Notes under the pieces: model-generated
Told to the model about the DNA's origin: nothing
The model's input: only the letters and a program-made list of their open reading frames with translations
Database searches by the model: none
Part shown: in pieces, positions 31,970 through 44,173 of the stretch
How the letters are laid out: each line of letters opens with the position of its first letter
How positions within the stretch are numbered: the first letter of the stretch is position 1
Assembly (NCBI RefSeq): GCF_021134715.1
Contig: NC_060026.1
Location: 9,353,001 to 9,417,000, forward strand
Source of the DNA: Daphnia pulex
Taxonomy: Eukaryota; Arthropoda; Branchiopoda; Diplostraca; Daphniidae
Direction of reading: 5' to 3'
Length of the DNA stretch: 64,000 nt
Position numbers and translations under genes: made by a program

Positions 31970-33063
31970 ATGAGTGGTCGCGGCCCTCCTCGTATCGAAG
32001 GTATGACCTCTTTGAAAGTTGACAACCTCACTTATCGTACTACATGCGAAGATTTGCGTCGAGTATTCGAAAAATATGGAGATGTAGGAGATGTTTACAT
32101 CCCCAAGGATCGCTTTTCTAGAGAAAGTCGTGGTTTCGCTTTTGTCAGGTATGGCGTCCTTCCTGTTTTCATTGTTTGGTCATGTATTTTAAACATTTGT
32201 GTCATTTAGGTTTTATGACAGACGTGATGGAGAAGATGCCATGCATGCTATGGATGGTAGGATGATGGATGGACGGGAACTAAGAGTTCAGTTGGCTCGT
32301 TATGGACGTCCTGATGACCCACCTAGACGCAGTGGACGTAGTTCAAGAAGGAGAAGGTGAGCTCATTCATTCTACATTGTTGTTACATTCTGTCGTTCTG
32401 AGTGGTGTAGACTATTTGTTAGTACCTATTGATTGCCAAGGTGTAGAATACTTGGATGTAACTAGCTTTAGAACATTTTGTCAGTGAAGTGTTTATTTTA
32501 TTGGCTGTTTTAAAAAATGATGCCACTGTACGCTGGAGGAAGTGACTATGCTTTGTGTAACCTTAACCAACCAGGTCTCGTTCTCGTAGTCGTTCACGTG
32601 ACCGCCGATCCAGATCTCGATCTCGTTCACGCAGTCGCAGCCGAGACCGTGATGACAAACGAGGTAGTCGCCGTGACGATGATCGTCGAAGCAAGAAGAA
32701 GAGCAAATCCAGGTACCATCCTTTTGTTACCTCATAGCTATTATTAGTTCAACTGATTAATGTTTCTTCATCCTTTTTGCTATTAGGTCTCGCAGTCGCA
32801 GCGACAGTCGCGAGCGAAGCCGTGATCGGAGTCGTGATCGAAGCCGCTCTCGCAGCAAGAGCCCAAGAGAGGAAGGTGGAAACAGATCTCCGGTCGTGAA
32901 AGAAGAGCCCGCAGCTGAGGTAGACCGAAGAAATCACGATGAAGAAGACAACGGACATGATGATCGTCGTAGTCGCGATCGTGAGCACGACGACGATAAC
33001 GACCACAGACGCTCTGCATCACGCTCGCGATCTCGCTCGCGTTCACGATCTGGTTCAAAGTAG
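31970..33063 (+). CDS. SRSF2: serine/arginine-rich splicing factor 2 (SC35), 246 aa
   Basis: Four exons, 31970-32148, 32210-32356, 32575-32712 and 32787-33063, each junction in phase 2. Residues 14-92 form an RRM with RNP2 LKVDNL (15-20) and RNP1 RGFAFVRF (54-61), and the family's [17 protein letters not shown] start. A hinge of RPDDPPRR leads to an RS domain of more than 100 residues ([16 protein letters not shown]). It is interrupted by an acidic insert ([20 protein letters not shown], roughly residues 187-206) before a final SR run. SRSF2 binds exonic enhancers and recruits U1 and U2AF during spliceosome assembly in the nucleus. The acidic interruption makes it slightly longer than the 221-residue human protein. 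Confidence 0.95.
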
Positions 33064-35690
33064 GATGTTCCTGTAAGATTGATGTTGGTAATTGACCTTC
33101 TAACACGAAGCTTGTTTGTACAGGGATTGAAGTTTTTAAAAGGAATCGTGCGCCGTGTATGGGACTTGAAAAGGGGGGCTGTGGTGATTTTTTTTTTCCT
33201 TTTGTTTTTTCTGGTGGAGGCTGCACACACGAAGCGACACGAAAATGGCGCGGTTTCGTCCGTTAATCGAGAGGTATAAGCCCCCTCATTCAAGGCGTGA
33301 CGTTTTTAATCACTATTCAATCAGATTTTCACTGACAACCCTTAACAATACAAGCGAACTTCGGCTAAACAAACAAAAAATAAGAGATGAAACATTAAAG
33401 AAATTCCATTGCTTTTCGTCTAGTGTGTAGTAGTATTTTGCCTTCTCATTTAGATTGATATCCTTTTTTTTTTATATAAGTTCTTTCTTGATTGATAACA
33501 TGGTTTGGTTTTTTCTTGTGTCCAAATGATAGAAGTCAAAGCAATTCAGTAATACTTTGGAAAAAAGCGAAAGGCGGCCAATAATTCGAAACAGGAATCT
33601 GGTTCTCTCCAGCCAATACACACAGATTTCATCCACTTCATGCGATAACGGACCTAATGTTTCTTGTACCTCCCACTCTCTGTCACTGTGTGTGTCGTAA
33701 CGTGGTATCTATATTGTATGTGCTAACATTTAAAGAAAATCAAGTTAATTTAAGTCCATGCCAAAGAAACGACGTCTTTGTGTGTTGTGTGACCCAATGT
33801 GAACCATCTGTTTCACTGCCACAGGCGAGCTGCCCGGGGGTGGTTTCCTGAGCTTGCTGTGTTAGCTGTGCTGATGATTGCCGTTGTGGCCGAGATGTGA
33901 AGCCGGTGGCAGAGCCGAGTTCAGCTGCAGCCGCGTGTCCTGACTTGTTTTCCCGCCAGCTGAAAGCTGTCCGTAAAGCCGCCCGAATTCTCTTTCCTTT
34001 AGCCTTTGTGCGAGACATTCAACTCGATTTGAGCAGTTTGGCGTCTCCTACCTGTTGGCTGAAGCTGCTGGCCGTGCTCCCGCCATTTCAGGGACAGGGT
34101 GTTTTCTTCCTTCGGAGATGAGGAGCGGGACTGGTGGTGGTGCGAGGAAGCGGATCCGGGGCAGGAGGACATCTCTTCTCCGTTGCGGCGGCTATTTTTT
34201 TTTTTTCTTTCTCTTCTTTTATTATACAAAACAAAGCAACCAACAACAAAAGAATTCATTTTCAGGTGTTTCTTATTGCCGAGAAAGTGCCTTGCAGATT
34301 CGTGCGGTGCCGCCAGTTTTTACTCCCTTCATTTTTCGCGGCGCTGAATGGAACGAAAACAGACCCCAAAAATGGGCCCCGGCTGTCCTCATTAACCGGA
34401 TGGGTAGCCGCCGCGTGAACACTGAATCTCATTGGTCGACCCTGGTGGTGGTGTGTAGCTTCGCTAGGGGGAGGTGGGAATTCCCTGGCACACAAGAAAT
34501 TTGCAGCAACAACCGAACGACATAAAATGCCTGGAAAAGAAAAAGAAAAAAAAAAGTTTGGTGGTGTCTACCGAGGAGGAGGAGGGTTCTCACGCGATGT
34601 AGATATTGCATGATGCTTATTGTGATGATACAAACGAGCGACTTGTTCTCCGGTAAGTAGCTAGACTGCACGTCGATAACGACTGTAGGGTTCTTCCATT
34701 TTCTTTTAGCTCCCAACCCAATTTAAAAACCAACGGCGTAGTAAAGCGGCGACTAGTGTGGCGTAGCATTTCCAGGCGCTGTCTAGGGAGTGGCGGGATC
34801 CATCCCCCTTAAAGGGTGCATTGTCTCGGTCACTGGACTCGACTAGAATTTGCCCGTTAGGTTAATACCTACTTTGGACGAGTCAACGTGTGATAAGGAC
34901 TCCAACCGCAGATCGCCCAAAGGTTCGCCTCTTGCCAACAAAAACCAGTCACTCACGTTTCCAATGGGCATTCGACAGAAGGTAATGTGCGCACTTTTTC
35001 GTCAACGTACATTTTGCAAAAATTATTTTCTTTTTTTAGTTTTTATGTGGAACTTTTTTTTCGTTTGGTAATAAACAGATTGTTGATGGCATTTATTCTT
35101 TTCTTTCATGATAATAAATTAATAAAAAATTAACAAGGTAACAACAAAAAATAAATAATTCATGAAAGAACAATTTGAAAGGGGGAATGAACAACAGACT
35201 AAGTTTTTATAAATAATAAAGAGGTTATGAGCGTGACGAATGTGTGTTGTTCTGCGTGACCTGGAGATATGTGGTACGTCCACACACGTGTGTTCTTGTG
35301 TGTATGGCGCCATCAAGGCCTTGAACTCGTGTGATAGTCGATCGGCTTCCTGTTAGTTGGTGAGTTTTGTCGACGACCAGAGAACCCGACTCAAACTCGT
35401 GAAATCTACTTTTGACTATTTCTTAGCCAGTGTTATTAATCAACCCGGATGGATTGAACGATAAAAGCACGAACTATCAAGACTCGACTTTTGTGTGTGG
35501 CGATCGACCGTTTTTTTTTTTAATTTTTTTAATTCCTTTTCTATTTTATTAAATTCTAAATGATGGATGAGAATCTGCTTACTTCGTCTTGTTTCAACAA
35601 TATGGTCGTCGTAGGTGTGGCACTTGGCAACCTGAGCATTTCACTATTAAAAGTCAAAACTACCGTATTCTTCTTGGCTAGATGGGGAAA
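33064..35690. other. SRSF2 3' region and intergenic
   Basis: No annotated gene. A possible isolated internal exon lies at 34844-34980 on the plus strand: an acceptor-like GACTAG, an open segment with VRLIPTLDESTCDKDSNRR, and a CGACAGAAG-GTAATG donor. No partner exons were found. Several open frames at 33740-34525 on both strands are shadows of GC-richer sequence. Confidence 0.35.
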
Positions 35691-35695
35691 CCGTG

Positions 35696-36374
35696 TCACA
35701 TTTCGTATTTGAGCATGCCGTTTTCAATGGCGTAGATGACGCTTTGGGAAATTTGATCGACATAATTCCAGTCGACCACATCGGTTTTGTCCTCTCCAAC
35801 ATCTTCTCTGCGACCAATCGCAAGCGCAGCGGTGCCTAATGGAACGGCCACTCCGACGACAATTCCGATTATTCCAAGGACTAAACCGATGATGGTAACT
35901 ACCCTGACGACTCGGATCAACGTCCGGATGGTATCTGCATTGTTCACTTCGAATCGGGACAGTTTCTGGAAGATTCCGTGCACTATTAAATCCCATTGAT
36001 TGGGGTAGGCGTGAAGCGGATCCGACGGGTTGTACAGTTTGCTGGCCGTTCCCAATCGCTTCCGGAGCGCACTAATCGGGTTGGTCTTCTTTAGAGCTCG
36101 GTTGAAGAACGTTAAACTATCATTCTTCACCGACGATTTGAATGAAGACAAACTCTTTTTCAGATTGCAGTTGGTCTTCTTGATACTCCATCTGCCTGAC
36201 GATGTCGAATTTTTCGGAGATTTGAGGGAAGCGACGACTATGACGCACGCCAATATGACGAGGCACGTACGGAAACTGCATTTTGAAAAAAAAAAAACGT
36301 TACATAACTCAACTGTCTCGTGTCACGTCAAGATTTGTGAATTAATTTGTCTACCTGAGTGATGAGTGCGTCAT
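35696..36374 (-). CDS. small secreted/membrane protein, unknown function (cluster A), 199 aa
   Basis: Two exons: 36374-36355 (ATG plus 20 nt) and 36275-35696, joined in phase 2 through a 79 bp intron whose polypyrimidine tract is a run of T. The joined start gives a signal peptide or anchor (residues 8-25, FRTCLVILACVIVVAS) that is missed if the second exon alone is read. A basic Ser/Lys-rich segment follows. A long hydrophobic span (about 131-161) is rich in Ile/Val/Gly and probably forms a membrane helix or hairpin. The C-terminus is acidic and ends DQISQSVIYAIENGMLKYEM. No family recognised. It lies in a run of similar small secretory proteins on both strands. Confidence 0.75.
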
Positions 36375-38612
36375 GACAATGGAGATCTTTGAATTCAGAC
36401 CAGGTCCACGTGTCAGGAAATAGAAATGAACGTAGTATATCCAATGGTAAATAACGACACACGAGTTTTTCGTTTGATTCACTTTTAACAACCAAAGTAA
36501 GGAGCCACTTTAAGACATGTCGCCAAATCCTTTTGTGCAACGAAATCGTGTGCAACGGCACTTGGTATAAATATTAATGAAGAATGCGGGGTAACTTTTT
36601 TCTTCTTCCAAACCCCACCCAAGCGGCACACACGTCCCAACTCTGTGATTCTCTGGATCGAAATGATTTTCCTCTTCGTCTGAATCACGCTTTTTAAATT
36701 TTCGCTTTTCCCAATCTACACAGCCATGGATACGACGACGCTGACCTGCTTTTCTAGTCCAAATGCGCCTCCAAAATGGGCGGTCCTTTGAAAAAGACGG
36801 AAAGGGAGACTATAGCATTACAACTAAAACCGGCTCTGTCTATTGGGGAAAAAATTACAAATAGAAATACAACCAGAAAAAACCTTAAAAGGCTTGACCG
36901 TTTCAATGCGGAAGTTTGAGACGGGCTCGAATGCGTTCTTGTCTCTTCTTGCTCTTTTGACTGAAAGATAGCTTAGATTTTGGGCGTGACGTTTCGGGTT
37001 TAGCTGACGGGACACGTCTATACACCGTAGCGCATTCCCAAAAGGCAATATAAGCTATAGTGTAGAGAGGCGGGCCACAGGTATGTCTCTCGCAGGCATC
37101 ACTTGATGGATGAATTAAATCAAGTTGGCAAGTTTGCGTGTTTTATATTATACCTGCTCCTCTATACGAATTGTTTCCTTTTGGACATCTTTGTTTCCTA
37201 AAAATACAACTCAAGCCTTTCTTGGCCCAAATTGTTGCTCTTTATTATTCAGTTTAGTGATGGCTACGCCAACTAGGGTAGTATACTATAGTTGGCATAT
37301 TATCGAATAAGGTGGTATGGTCGTAAGGTATCGTTATACTTCATAAACTCATTCTAGATGTCAACTAGCCCTTTCATAGCAGCGAAACAGGTACCGGTAT
37401 ATATTCTAAAAACAGAACTTGGGATATTAGACTTGTAGATGGCTATTACACAGTAGGAGGTAACCTATATTTATTGGGCTTGAGTTGAAGCACGTACGCA
37501 CACAAAACTTGTATAACGTCCCTGTGTGTCCATGTGGCGTTCGACAAAAAACTTGAGATTCAAAAAGTCGATTTCAGCACACACAAAAAAAACACTCGTG
37601 AAACATCTGGTTTCGTCGACGAGGAAACTGAACCTTTTTTCTGATGCAATTTCTTTTTCAACGTGTGAAAAACCTTGCCCAACTTACACGCTTCGTTGAA
37701 AACATTTTTTTTTAAATATATTTTAGTTAAGAAAAATTATTCATTTAATGATAATTTCAGTGTGAAAATTAAATAGGGCCTAATACGGATGGTTTTCCTT
37801 TGTTTCATACTATTAACCAATTCAAGTCGCTTACGTAGTTGGTTAAGAAACTTCAATGGAAGGTATTATGGATGCGTCATGGTCCATGGCCTAAGGGCTA
37901 GTTCTTGAAAATAAAAAAAAGCCGAGTCACGATGAAATTTTTATTTCATTTCCGATCAGTGACAGCTGTTTTTATCCGGGTTTCGCTCTATTTTATCATC
38001 TACCTGTTTAAACTGCTTTCTTGGTTTAGAAAAATCTTTGTTACGTGACGAGATCAGATTTATTGCAAGTTATGTAATATTTTTCCAAAGAAAACGTTCA
38101 GAGGTAACAATCTGCTAAAGAATTCTTTCCCTACGAAAAATGACTGGCTAATCGCTTGAAGATTGAAAACAAATTTTTTAAAACCCAGAAATGACCCAGT
38201 TACTTAAAGGGTAAATTTGTATACCATTCAGGTCGGAATACTAGGTAGTGAAGAATCCAATCATGGGAAAACGGAACAAGGAAAAGAGAAATCCACTCCG
38301 GATGTAAACAGACCAAAAGGAGTATTTTGGACAGCAGTGTGGGGTGACTAACGGTAAAAGAAAGCAAGTTTTACCAGAAACACTCCTTAAACTGGCCAGA
38401 CACACGCCGTTTCCCGGTACCTTGATATTTTCTGTACATTTTGATATCCTTAACATGGCTTTATTTTCAATTCTTGTTTGACTACAAATGCACGCTGGCA
38501 ATCTGAATACTTGCAAAATAAAACAACATTGTGATTACATGCAAAAAATGTTAAAATTCTCGATCGCTTCGTAGCTTCCTGATATGTTGTTTACAGGGGG
38601 TATGAAGTGTAT
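36375..38612. other. intergenic, upstream of cluster A gene
   Basis: AT-rich with no supported gene. A TATTTATA-like box on the minus strand near 36568-36575 could serve the 35.7 kb gene. Nothing else is supported. Confidence 0.4.
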
Positions 38613-38693
38613 GCGGATGTGGCCGAGTGGTTAAGGCGACTGACTCGAAATCAGTTTCCATCTTGGAGCACAGGTTCGAATCCTGTCATCCGC
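38613..38693 (+). tRNA. tRNA-Ser(CGA)
   Basis: An 81-base class II tRNA. The acceptor arms GCGGATG and CATCCGC pair over all seven positions. The A box TGGCCGAGTGG and B box GGTTCGAATCC are intact. The anticodon stem ACTGA/TCAGT encloses the loop CTCGAAA, giving anticodon CGA (serine, UCG codons). The long variable arm (TCCATCTTGGAG region) is the serine class hallmark. A T6 run at 38702-38707 provides the Pol III terminator. There is no intron and CCA is not encoded. Confidence 0.96.
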
Positions 38694-39320
38694 GATCAAC
38701 ATTTTTTCAACTTTTTCTTGATTTTAAAAGATTTGTAAGAATTTATGAAAGTGCAGATTTTCGTAAGGTGTTAGCAGAGTTTTTTCTAGCAAAAATATGT
38801 AAACTTTGACCGAAATAAAAATTATAACAGTAGATATCTGCCATATGACCCTTTTTTTATACAGTTGATTGATTGTGATGGCTGAAGGGGATTTTGTGCA
38901 CGATATATATTAATTTCAAATTTGAAGCGCTCTTGTAATTAGAGTTTTCAAATGTAGGCTATTGAATAAGACAAGCGCAAAAAACATAACATTGTACTGC
39001 TTCCCCGTTTTCTACTCCTCCCCTTCCAGCAGTAAGTTTTTGTTCATGAATCGAATTATTTTTCGATTAGAGTATTTTCATGAGCATGATCTCATAATAC
39101 CGGTTTTCTTCAAAGCGATCATTATATTCGCGCTGATTAAATCAAGATCAATTCTTCATTAATTAGAAGTGCTAAAGCCATTGGCAATGGCACAGTTTTT
39201 GATAAGACGTGAAAAAAAACAAAAAACAAAACAAAGTATCAATATTTGAAGGAAAAAGAAATTGTAATATTAAAATTATTTTCATTAAGTTACAAAATGA
39301 CTCGGCATAGCAAGGAATTA
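38694..39320. other. intergenic
   Basis: AT-rich spacer between the tRNA and the next minus-strand gene. It begins with the T6 Pol III terminator; no coding signal. Confidence 0.5.
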
Positions 39321-39860
39321 TTATTGATTTTTAGCACGATACGATTCGATGGCCTTGTAAACTTGATTAGCCACCATGTTGAGCTTTTGACTGTCCATTT
39401 TAAAGCCCATTTCATCGGCGCGCCCCTTGACAGAATGGAATCCAGTAAGGATGGTTTTGAAGAATCCCAGTCCGGAAAACAAGGAGACGATCCAAACGGC
39501 CACGGCGAGTCCTAGAATTCCAGCAATGCCCCAGAATACGACTCCGGTGTCGACAATAGCGAAATTTCCCGAAGTTTTGAGTTGGTAATCGTTGCCAGGG
39601 TGGAAGACAGCTGGGAAGCCGGGTTGTGTACGGAAAATGGGCTCGTTATTACTTTCGAGAACGTTTACTGTCATAAGTGGCTCCTCTTGTTGTTGCTGTC
39701 TGCCGGTTCTGCTATTCGTTACTCCGGCAGTTGTCGTAATCATATTCCGACCAGATGAGGCGGCGACTGCGGTAGGAGAGCCTATGGCTGCAATTGCCGC
39801 TCCATGTGTCATTGAAATTGCCAAAACCAAGCTGAGAACAGTGGTCAAAATAAATTCCAT
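39321..39860 (-). CDS. small secreted/membrane protein, unknown function (cluster B), 179 aa
   Basis: A single coding exon. An intron in the 5' UTR is likely, since TTCAATAATAG lies directly before the ATG and a CAAA-GTAAGG donor sits at about 40028. Just upstream is an AATAAAAG TATA-like box at about 40128-40136 on the minus strand. The protein has a signal peptide (residues 1-20), a Ser/Thr/Ala-rich segment with a Gln run (55-58) and one strong hydrophobic helix (about 107-134). The polar tail ends in NMVANQVYKAIESYRAKNQ. That tail resembles the C-terminus of the 35.7 kb protein in its hydrophobic pattern. It is probably a type I-like membrane or secreted protein. No family recognised. Confidence 0.75.
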   Translation of the reverse strand: MEFILTTVLSLVLAISMTHGAAIAAIGSPTAVAASSGRNMITTTAGVTNSRTGRQQQQEEPLMTVNVLESNNEPIFRTQPGFPAVFHPGNDYQLKTSGNFAIVDTGVVFWGIAGILGLAVAVWIVSLFSGLGFFKTILTGFHSVKGRADEMGFKMDSQKLNMVANQVYKAIESYRAKNQ

Positions 39861-40110
39861 TCTATTATTGAATGAAAAACAGAGAAAATTAGCCGTCGTT
39901 ATAATTCATGTCTTTATATTGACTATATCATTTTTACTGGTAATAATATGCATACGATCTAGAATTTGAAATGCAGCAATTCAAAGTCTTCTTTTAGAAA
40001 TTAAATTACAATTCAATTAGACCTTACTTTGAATGTTGGAGAGTTTGAGAGATCGGAGAGTAATAGGAAGCTGTTGAAGCTGGATGTGATAGATGAGTTT
40101 GTGATGTAGA

Positions 40111-43100
40111 ATGAAGCAGTGTGACTGCCTTTTATTTGAAACTGAACTCGGATCGACCTTAGGTCAATTCCACAACCAATAGGGATCCAAGACAGTTTTT
40201 TTTTTTTTTTTTTTTTTTAATATGAGAATCGCCTCATTAGCCCACTCGTATCCGCTTTTCTCTTTCTGTTGCCATTTTTGTGTGTCGTCTGTGCGATTTA
40301 TCCGAATCACATGGGATGCAAAATAAAATCAAGATTAGTTCATTGGGTCGACTGGACGTTTAGTCTCGAGATTTGACCCTACTGACCCACTTCGTTAACA
40401 ATGAGACCTCGAATCTAGTTCTACTGTATAAAATTGGGAAATATGAAACTCTTTGAATCCATTGGGACGTGTCCTAAGTCGTCTTGCTCCAGACGACTCC
40501 AGACTACTGCGCTAATTCTTTGGGCAACATTATACTAAACTGTACGACGCCATTAAAATTAGTGAATTTAAACTTGAGTTAAAATGACTAAAATAATAGC
40601 AGCAAAGGCTCTCTAAATAGAAAGTAGATTCAATTTTATCGTTCATTTTGAACAGCTGTTGGTTCTTCCGCCCTGAAAGATTTCGACATCGTGTGCAGAT
40701 GTTCGGGTATTTTTTTAAGCCTTTGCTGTATCCTATAAACAAAAAATGATGGGTGTTTAATGTTTCCAGATCCAGGTTTAGAAAGCAACTCTCACAAAAG
40801 AAAAAAACTATGCAAGCTCACCGAGTCATTGTGAATCTAATGCTGTTGAGGAAACTTTTTCCCACACTTGGATTTTATATTGTCACCGTTATGTACTTGT
40901 GAAAAGCGACTCATACCGAGCGACTAGCTGTCACATGGTGACCGCGTTTCTTTTGTAATGTGCTGGACGACTACGATGGCCATAGATTCTGCACGAATCG
41001 CCTACTAACAATAGTAATGGAATAAAAGGATTCAACCTTATTTCCCTCGCACGGTCTATTTTTATTTTCCCGAAAAGCGCAATATTCCACAGCCGGAGAG
41101 TGGCACTTGTCTATCAAAAAAGCTACTCGGTGTATATCCTGTTGTAGAATCCGCCAAGAAATTTTTTTTTTCACAAGGAAAGACAAAAAAGACATTTTTA
41201 TTTTGTTACCGCAAGCATATAGCTAGTTTGTCTAACAGACTAATTACTAAAGTATGCAACTGGGCGATTACCAGTATGTTTCGGTGAGTTAAACTGTCTG
41301 TCGTTTAATGCTAGAGTGGCCTTGCTTCAATTAGTTAGTAAATAATTCATACGTTTTAGGTATCAACTTTAGCTTGGCGTCGTCAGTTCCTGTGATGAAG
41401 TTGGGACATTCTCCCATTCGCTACATCATCTATGAAGAACTATGTGGTTAATGCAATACTTTGCATTGTAATCACCCACAAGGAATTTTAGCGAGTTCTG
41501 CCAATGTCGGCAAGTCCAGTTAATAACCAACGGAGTCCGACATGGTTTACTTGAACCGGTTTAGAGGCTTCCAGCATATATTTTTAAATATATATATTTC
41601 TTGGCTATTTCTTATTTATTTTTTTTTTTATTTTCATTTATGGCTGGATTTTGTTGTCTTTTTTTTTAATTTTGCAGATATTACTATAGAAGGGTCGTCG
41701 TAGCAACGTATTCTAGTAGAACAAGTTTCAATGCAGGACTACCAAATAATAATATAAACATTCTTTTTTCTTTCATAACTGCCACTATAGATTTTTTCAA
41801 AATGACTCAACCAGAGGGAAAAGTCTGATAGCAGCGTTGGAAAACATTCAATTCACGAAGAAAGAGCTGCTAGTCATTTCAAAACCTGTTCAAAATTTAC
41901 CAATATCTCAGCTGTGCCAGAAATAACAAAAAGTCAAGATAAAAATATCCATAAGAAGAATCAGGACTGATGGCCGACGGAACGCTGCTGTCCTACGGGG
42001 TAAATACAAACGGCATGTTACAGAAATCTAAGATTAATAATAATCATACAGATTGCTTCGGTTCTATGATCAGAATACCGGAATCTGGGTTAACTCAAAA
42101 TCGCATTACATATTTAAGTAAAACCTTGTAAAATTGTTGCCTTAAAGCTTATATCTAGTCAAGCAATGTAACCATAATGATGTTGAATAAGTGTACAAGA
42201 ACCGTTGATCGGTCGGTGGAAAATGCGGCGGAAGTAAGAATTGCTAACTGCGATTTTCACACGGTGCAATTTTTTAAATTACCGAAAGGAGAGCGTCGTA
42301 ATAAGTATAGCATTCCAGATTTGAACGTGAACAAATTCAAAAGCGCTGTTCGACAAAGGAGTTATTTTTGAAGCAAAAGAATGAGATGAATATGCATTAT
42401 ATGCAGGGTCTTATAAGAATCGTTTCCCCTGCAATATCCAAGGGAAAAGATTCTTGTGAAAATAAGAATCAGTTCTAAATGTTTAAAAATTTTTCTGTAC
42501 TTCAGTCTAATCAATTCGATGGCGACGCATATGGAAATTTAAAGAAAAAAAAGGGTTAAGGATAACGTGACAAACAAATTTCTATTTTTCATTCGGTTCA
42601 TGTCACCTACCTAAAAAACCTCGTTCATTTTTTGTTTCTCCAGACGAACTACTGATAAACCTGTAAGCGTGCGACGCTGTTTGATCAGTACAACATTCTC
42701 TTGAACTATTCAAACCGGTTTGCCAAGAAAACTATTGACCCAAGTTGACCTACTTTCTTCGTACAACATATCAAAAGACGCAGCAAAAAAAGGGGGGGGG
42801 GAGAAGTATCCAGCAGTCTGTAAAGTCGTCGTTCAAGCGTAAATAAGGAAACAAGAACCTGTTCAATATTTGTTTCATCGCTTTCGGGAGATCTTGTCGT
42901 GGTATGTACATCTAGCACAGACTTGGCATCTAATATTTCCTTCTACTTTTTTTGTCTGATTTTTTTCAAAAGAAAATGTACACTCACGAAAAATTCTTAT
43001 TCGAAATCATATTTTTTAAAAATCCAATATCAATTATCCATAACACAGGGATTTTTTTTTTCTTACACGCACCAGCGGAAGAGTAATTCGAGGTATATTA

Positions 43101-43390
43101 TATGCAGTAATTTTTTTTTTGTAATCTCCGGAGAGAATGAGGTGAATGAACGACCTTTCATTCACCTTGATATACGTTATACCGCCGTTTATGCACCCGT
43201 AACTACTGTTATACATGAAGGTTACAAGTAGCGCCAATAGTGTTGATCCGTTATCCAATTTTCCATTGAATATTCGCGAGCTAAACACTTCTCTTTTATC
43301 AAAATTATAAATAATTGGCGCAGCGAATATTATTCGACGTACAGGCCTTACCTAATTAAGTAATTATGGGCCTAGTTGCCAAGTTTCGCC
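40111..43390. other. intergenic, no supported gene
   Basis: Contains a T homopolymer of about 22 (40198-40219), an A/T-rich block around 41580-41640 and a G run near 42789-42798. Short plus frames at 42177-42371 and 42899-43231 lack support from splice signals or domains. Confidence 0.45.
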
Positions 43391-43393
43391 TGC

Positions 43394-43401
43394 TATAAAT
43401 A
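43394..43401 (+). promoter_or_regulatory. TATA box of the 43.5 kb gene
   Basis: TATAAATA lies 61 bp upstream of the ATG at 43462, leaving room for a start site about 30 bp downstream and a short leader. It is the clearest TATA box in the window. Confidence 0.65.
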
Positions 43402-43461
43402 TAAAGTCACCGATGGGCATAGAGCTGAAGGCCAACATCTCACATTCTCATCATTCACACG

Positions 43462-43896
43462 ATGCGTTCCAGTCATTTAGTGTCAAGTCAACTGTGTTTG
43501 GTGCTGGTGCTTTTTACGGCCGTTGCATCATCTAAACGTGAACTAGTAGAAAATGTAATCTCCAGTCAGCCGGAAGTGGCCGGGAGACTTTCTCCTGCTG
43601 TCCAAATCGGCACGTCACTGTGGTCCAGTCGTCAGCAGCCGACGCGTCTAGTCGGTGTCGTTGAACCGGGACGATTGCTCAACATTTTCTTGGGTATCAT
43701 CTTGATAATGGGATTCGCCGTTTTGAATTCCTTTTTGTACATCGCCATCGGAATTACCGGCTCTTTGCCACCAAGGTTCGCAAGACCTAAACGGGGTCGA
43801 CCACCTCGGGACGTCAATGATGTGCCGCAATTTTCTCAACACATTTTTCACGCCCTTCACGCAAACCAACAGCGGTACGGCATGGTACCACCATAA
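43462..43896 (+). CDS. small secreted/membrane protein, unknown function (cluster C), 144 aa
   Basis: Intact single-exon gene with a canonical TATA box upstream and an AATAAA signal at 44076-44081. Residues 1-23 form a signal peptide (LCLVLVLFTAVASS). Residues 72-99 form a membrane helix (LLNIFLGIILIMGFAVLNSF). A basic Pro/Arg patch (RFARPKRGRPPRD) follows, then the tail PQFSQHIFHALHANQQRYG. The tail pattern is like those of the two genes to the left. If the signal peptide is cleaved, the basic patch after the helix fits a cytoplasmic C-terminus. No family recognised. Confidence 0.8.
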   Translation: MRSSHLVSSQLCLVLVLFTAVASSKRELVENVISSQPEVAGRLSPAVQIGTSLWSSRQQPTRLVGVVEPGRLLNIFLGIILIMGFAVLNSFLYIAIGITGSLPPRFARPKRGRPPRDVNDVPQFSQHIFHALHANQQRYGMVPP

Positions 43897-44173
43897 TGGT
43901 ACACTCCTATCCAGTAATGCACCGTGTGTACATGTACATCATTACGTGTAGTACCATAAAAAATGTTTTCTGCATAATTAACTTTTCCAACGACAACTCG
44001 TTTTCAAATAAGGGAACAAAATACAGCTTTTTATTTTTCTGTTGATGGAAATGGTCGATCAACGACCTTCCGACAAATAAAACAAGGCATCCGTTAATAA
44101 TAAAATTATGGTCATTAAATTAGGGTTAAAAAAAATTGTAATTTCTGGAAACGACTCGCGTCCCGCTGTGTCT

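Noticed and set aside
33740-34525. Several 60-150 codon frames downstream of SRSF2
   Set aside because: Overlapping in multiple frames on both strands in moderately GC-rich sequence, with no domain or consistent exon borders.
40198-40219. T homopolymer as a Pol III terminator or retroposed poly(A)
   Set aside because: No tRNA-like or small RNA gene lies upstream on either strand, and no retrocopy adjoins it.
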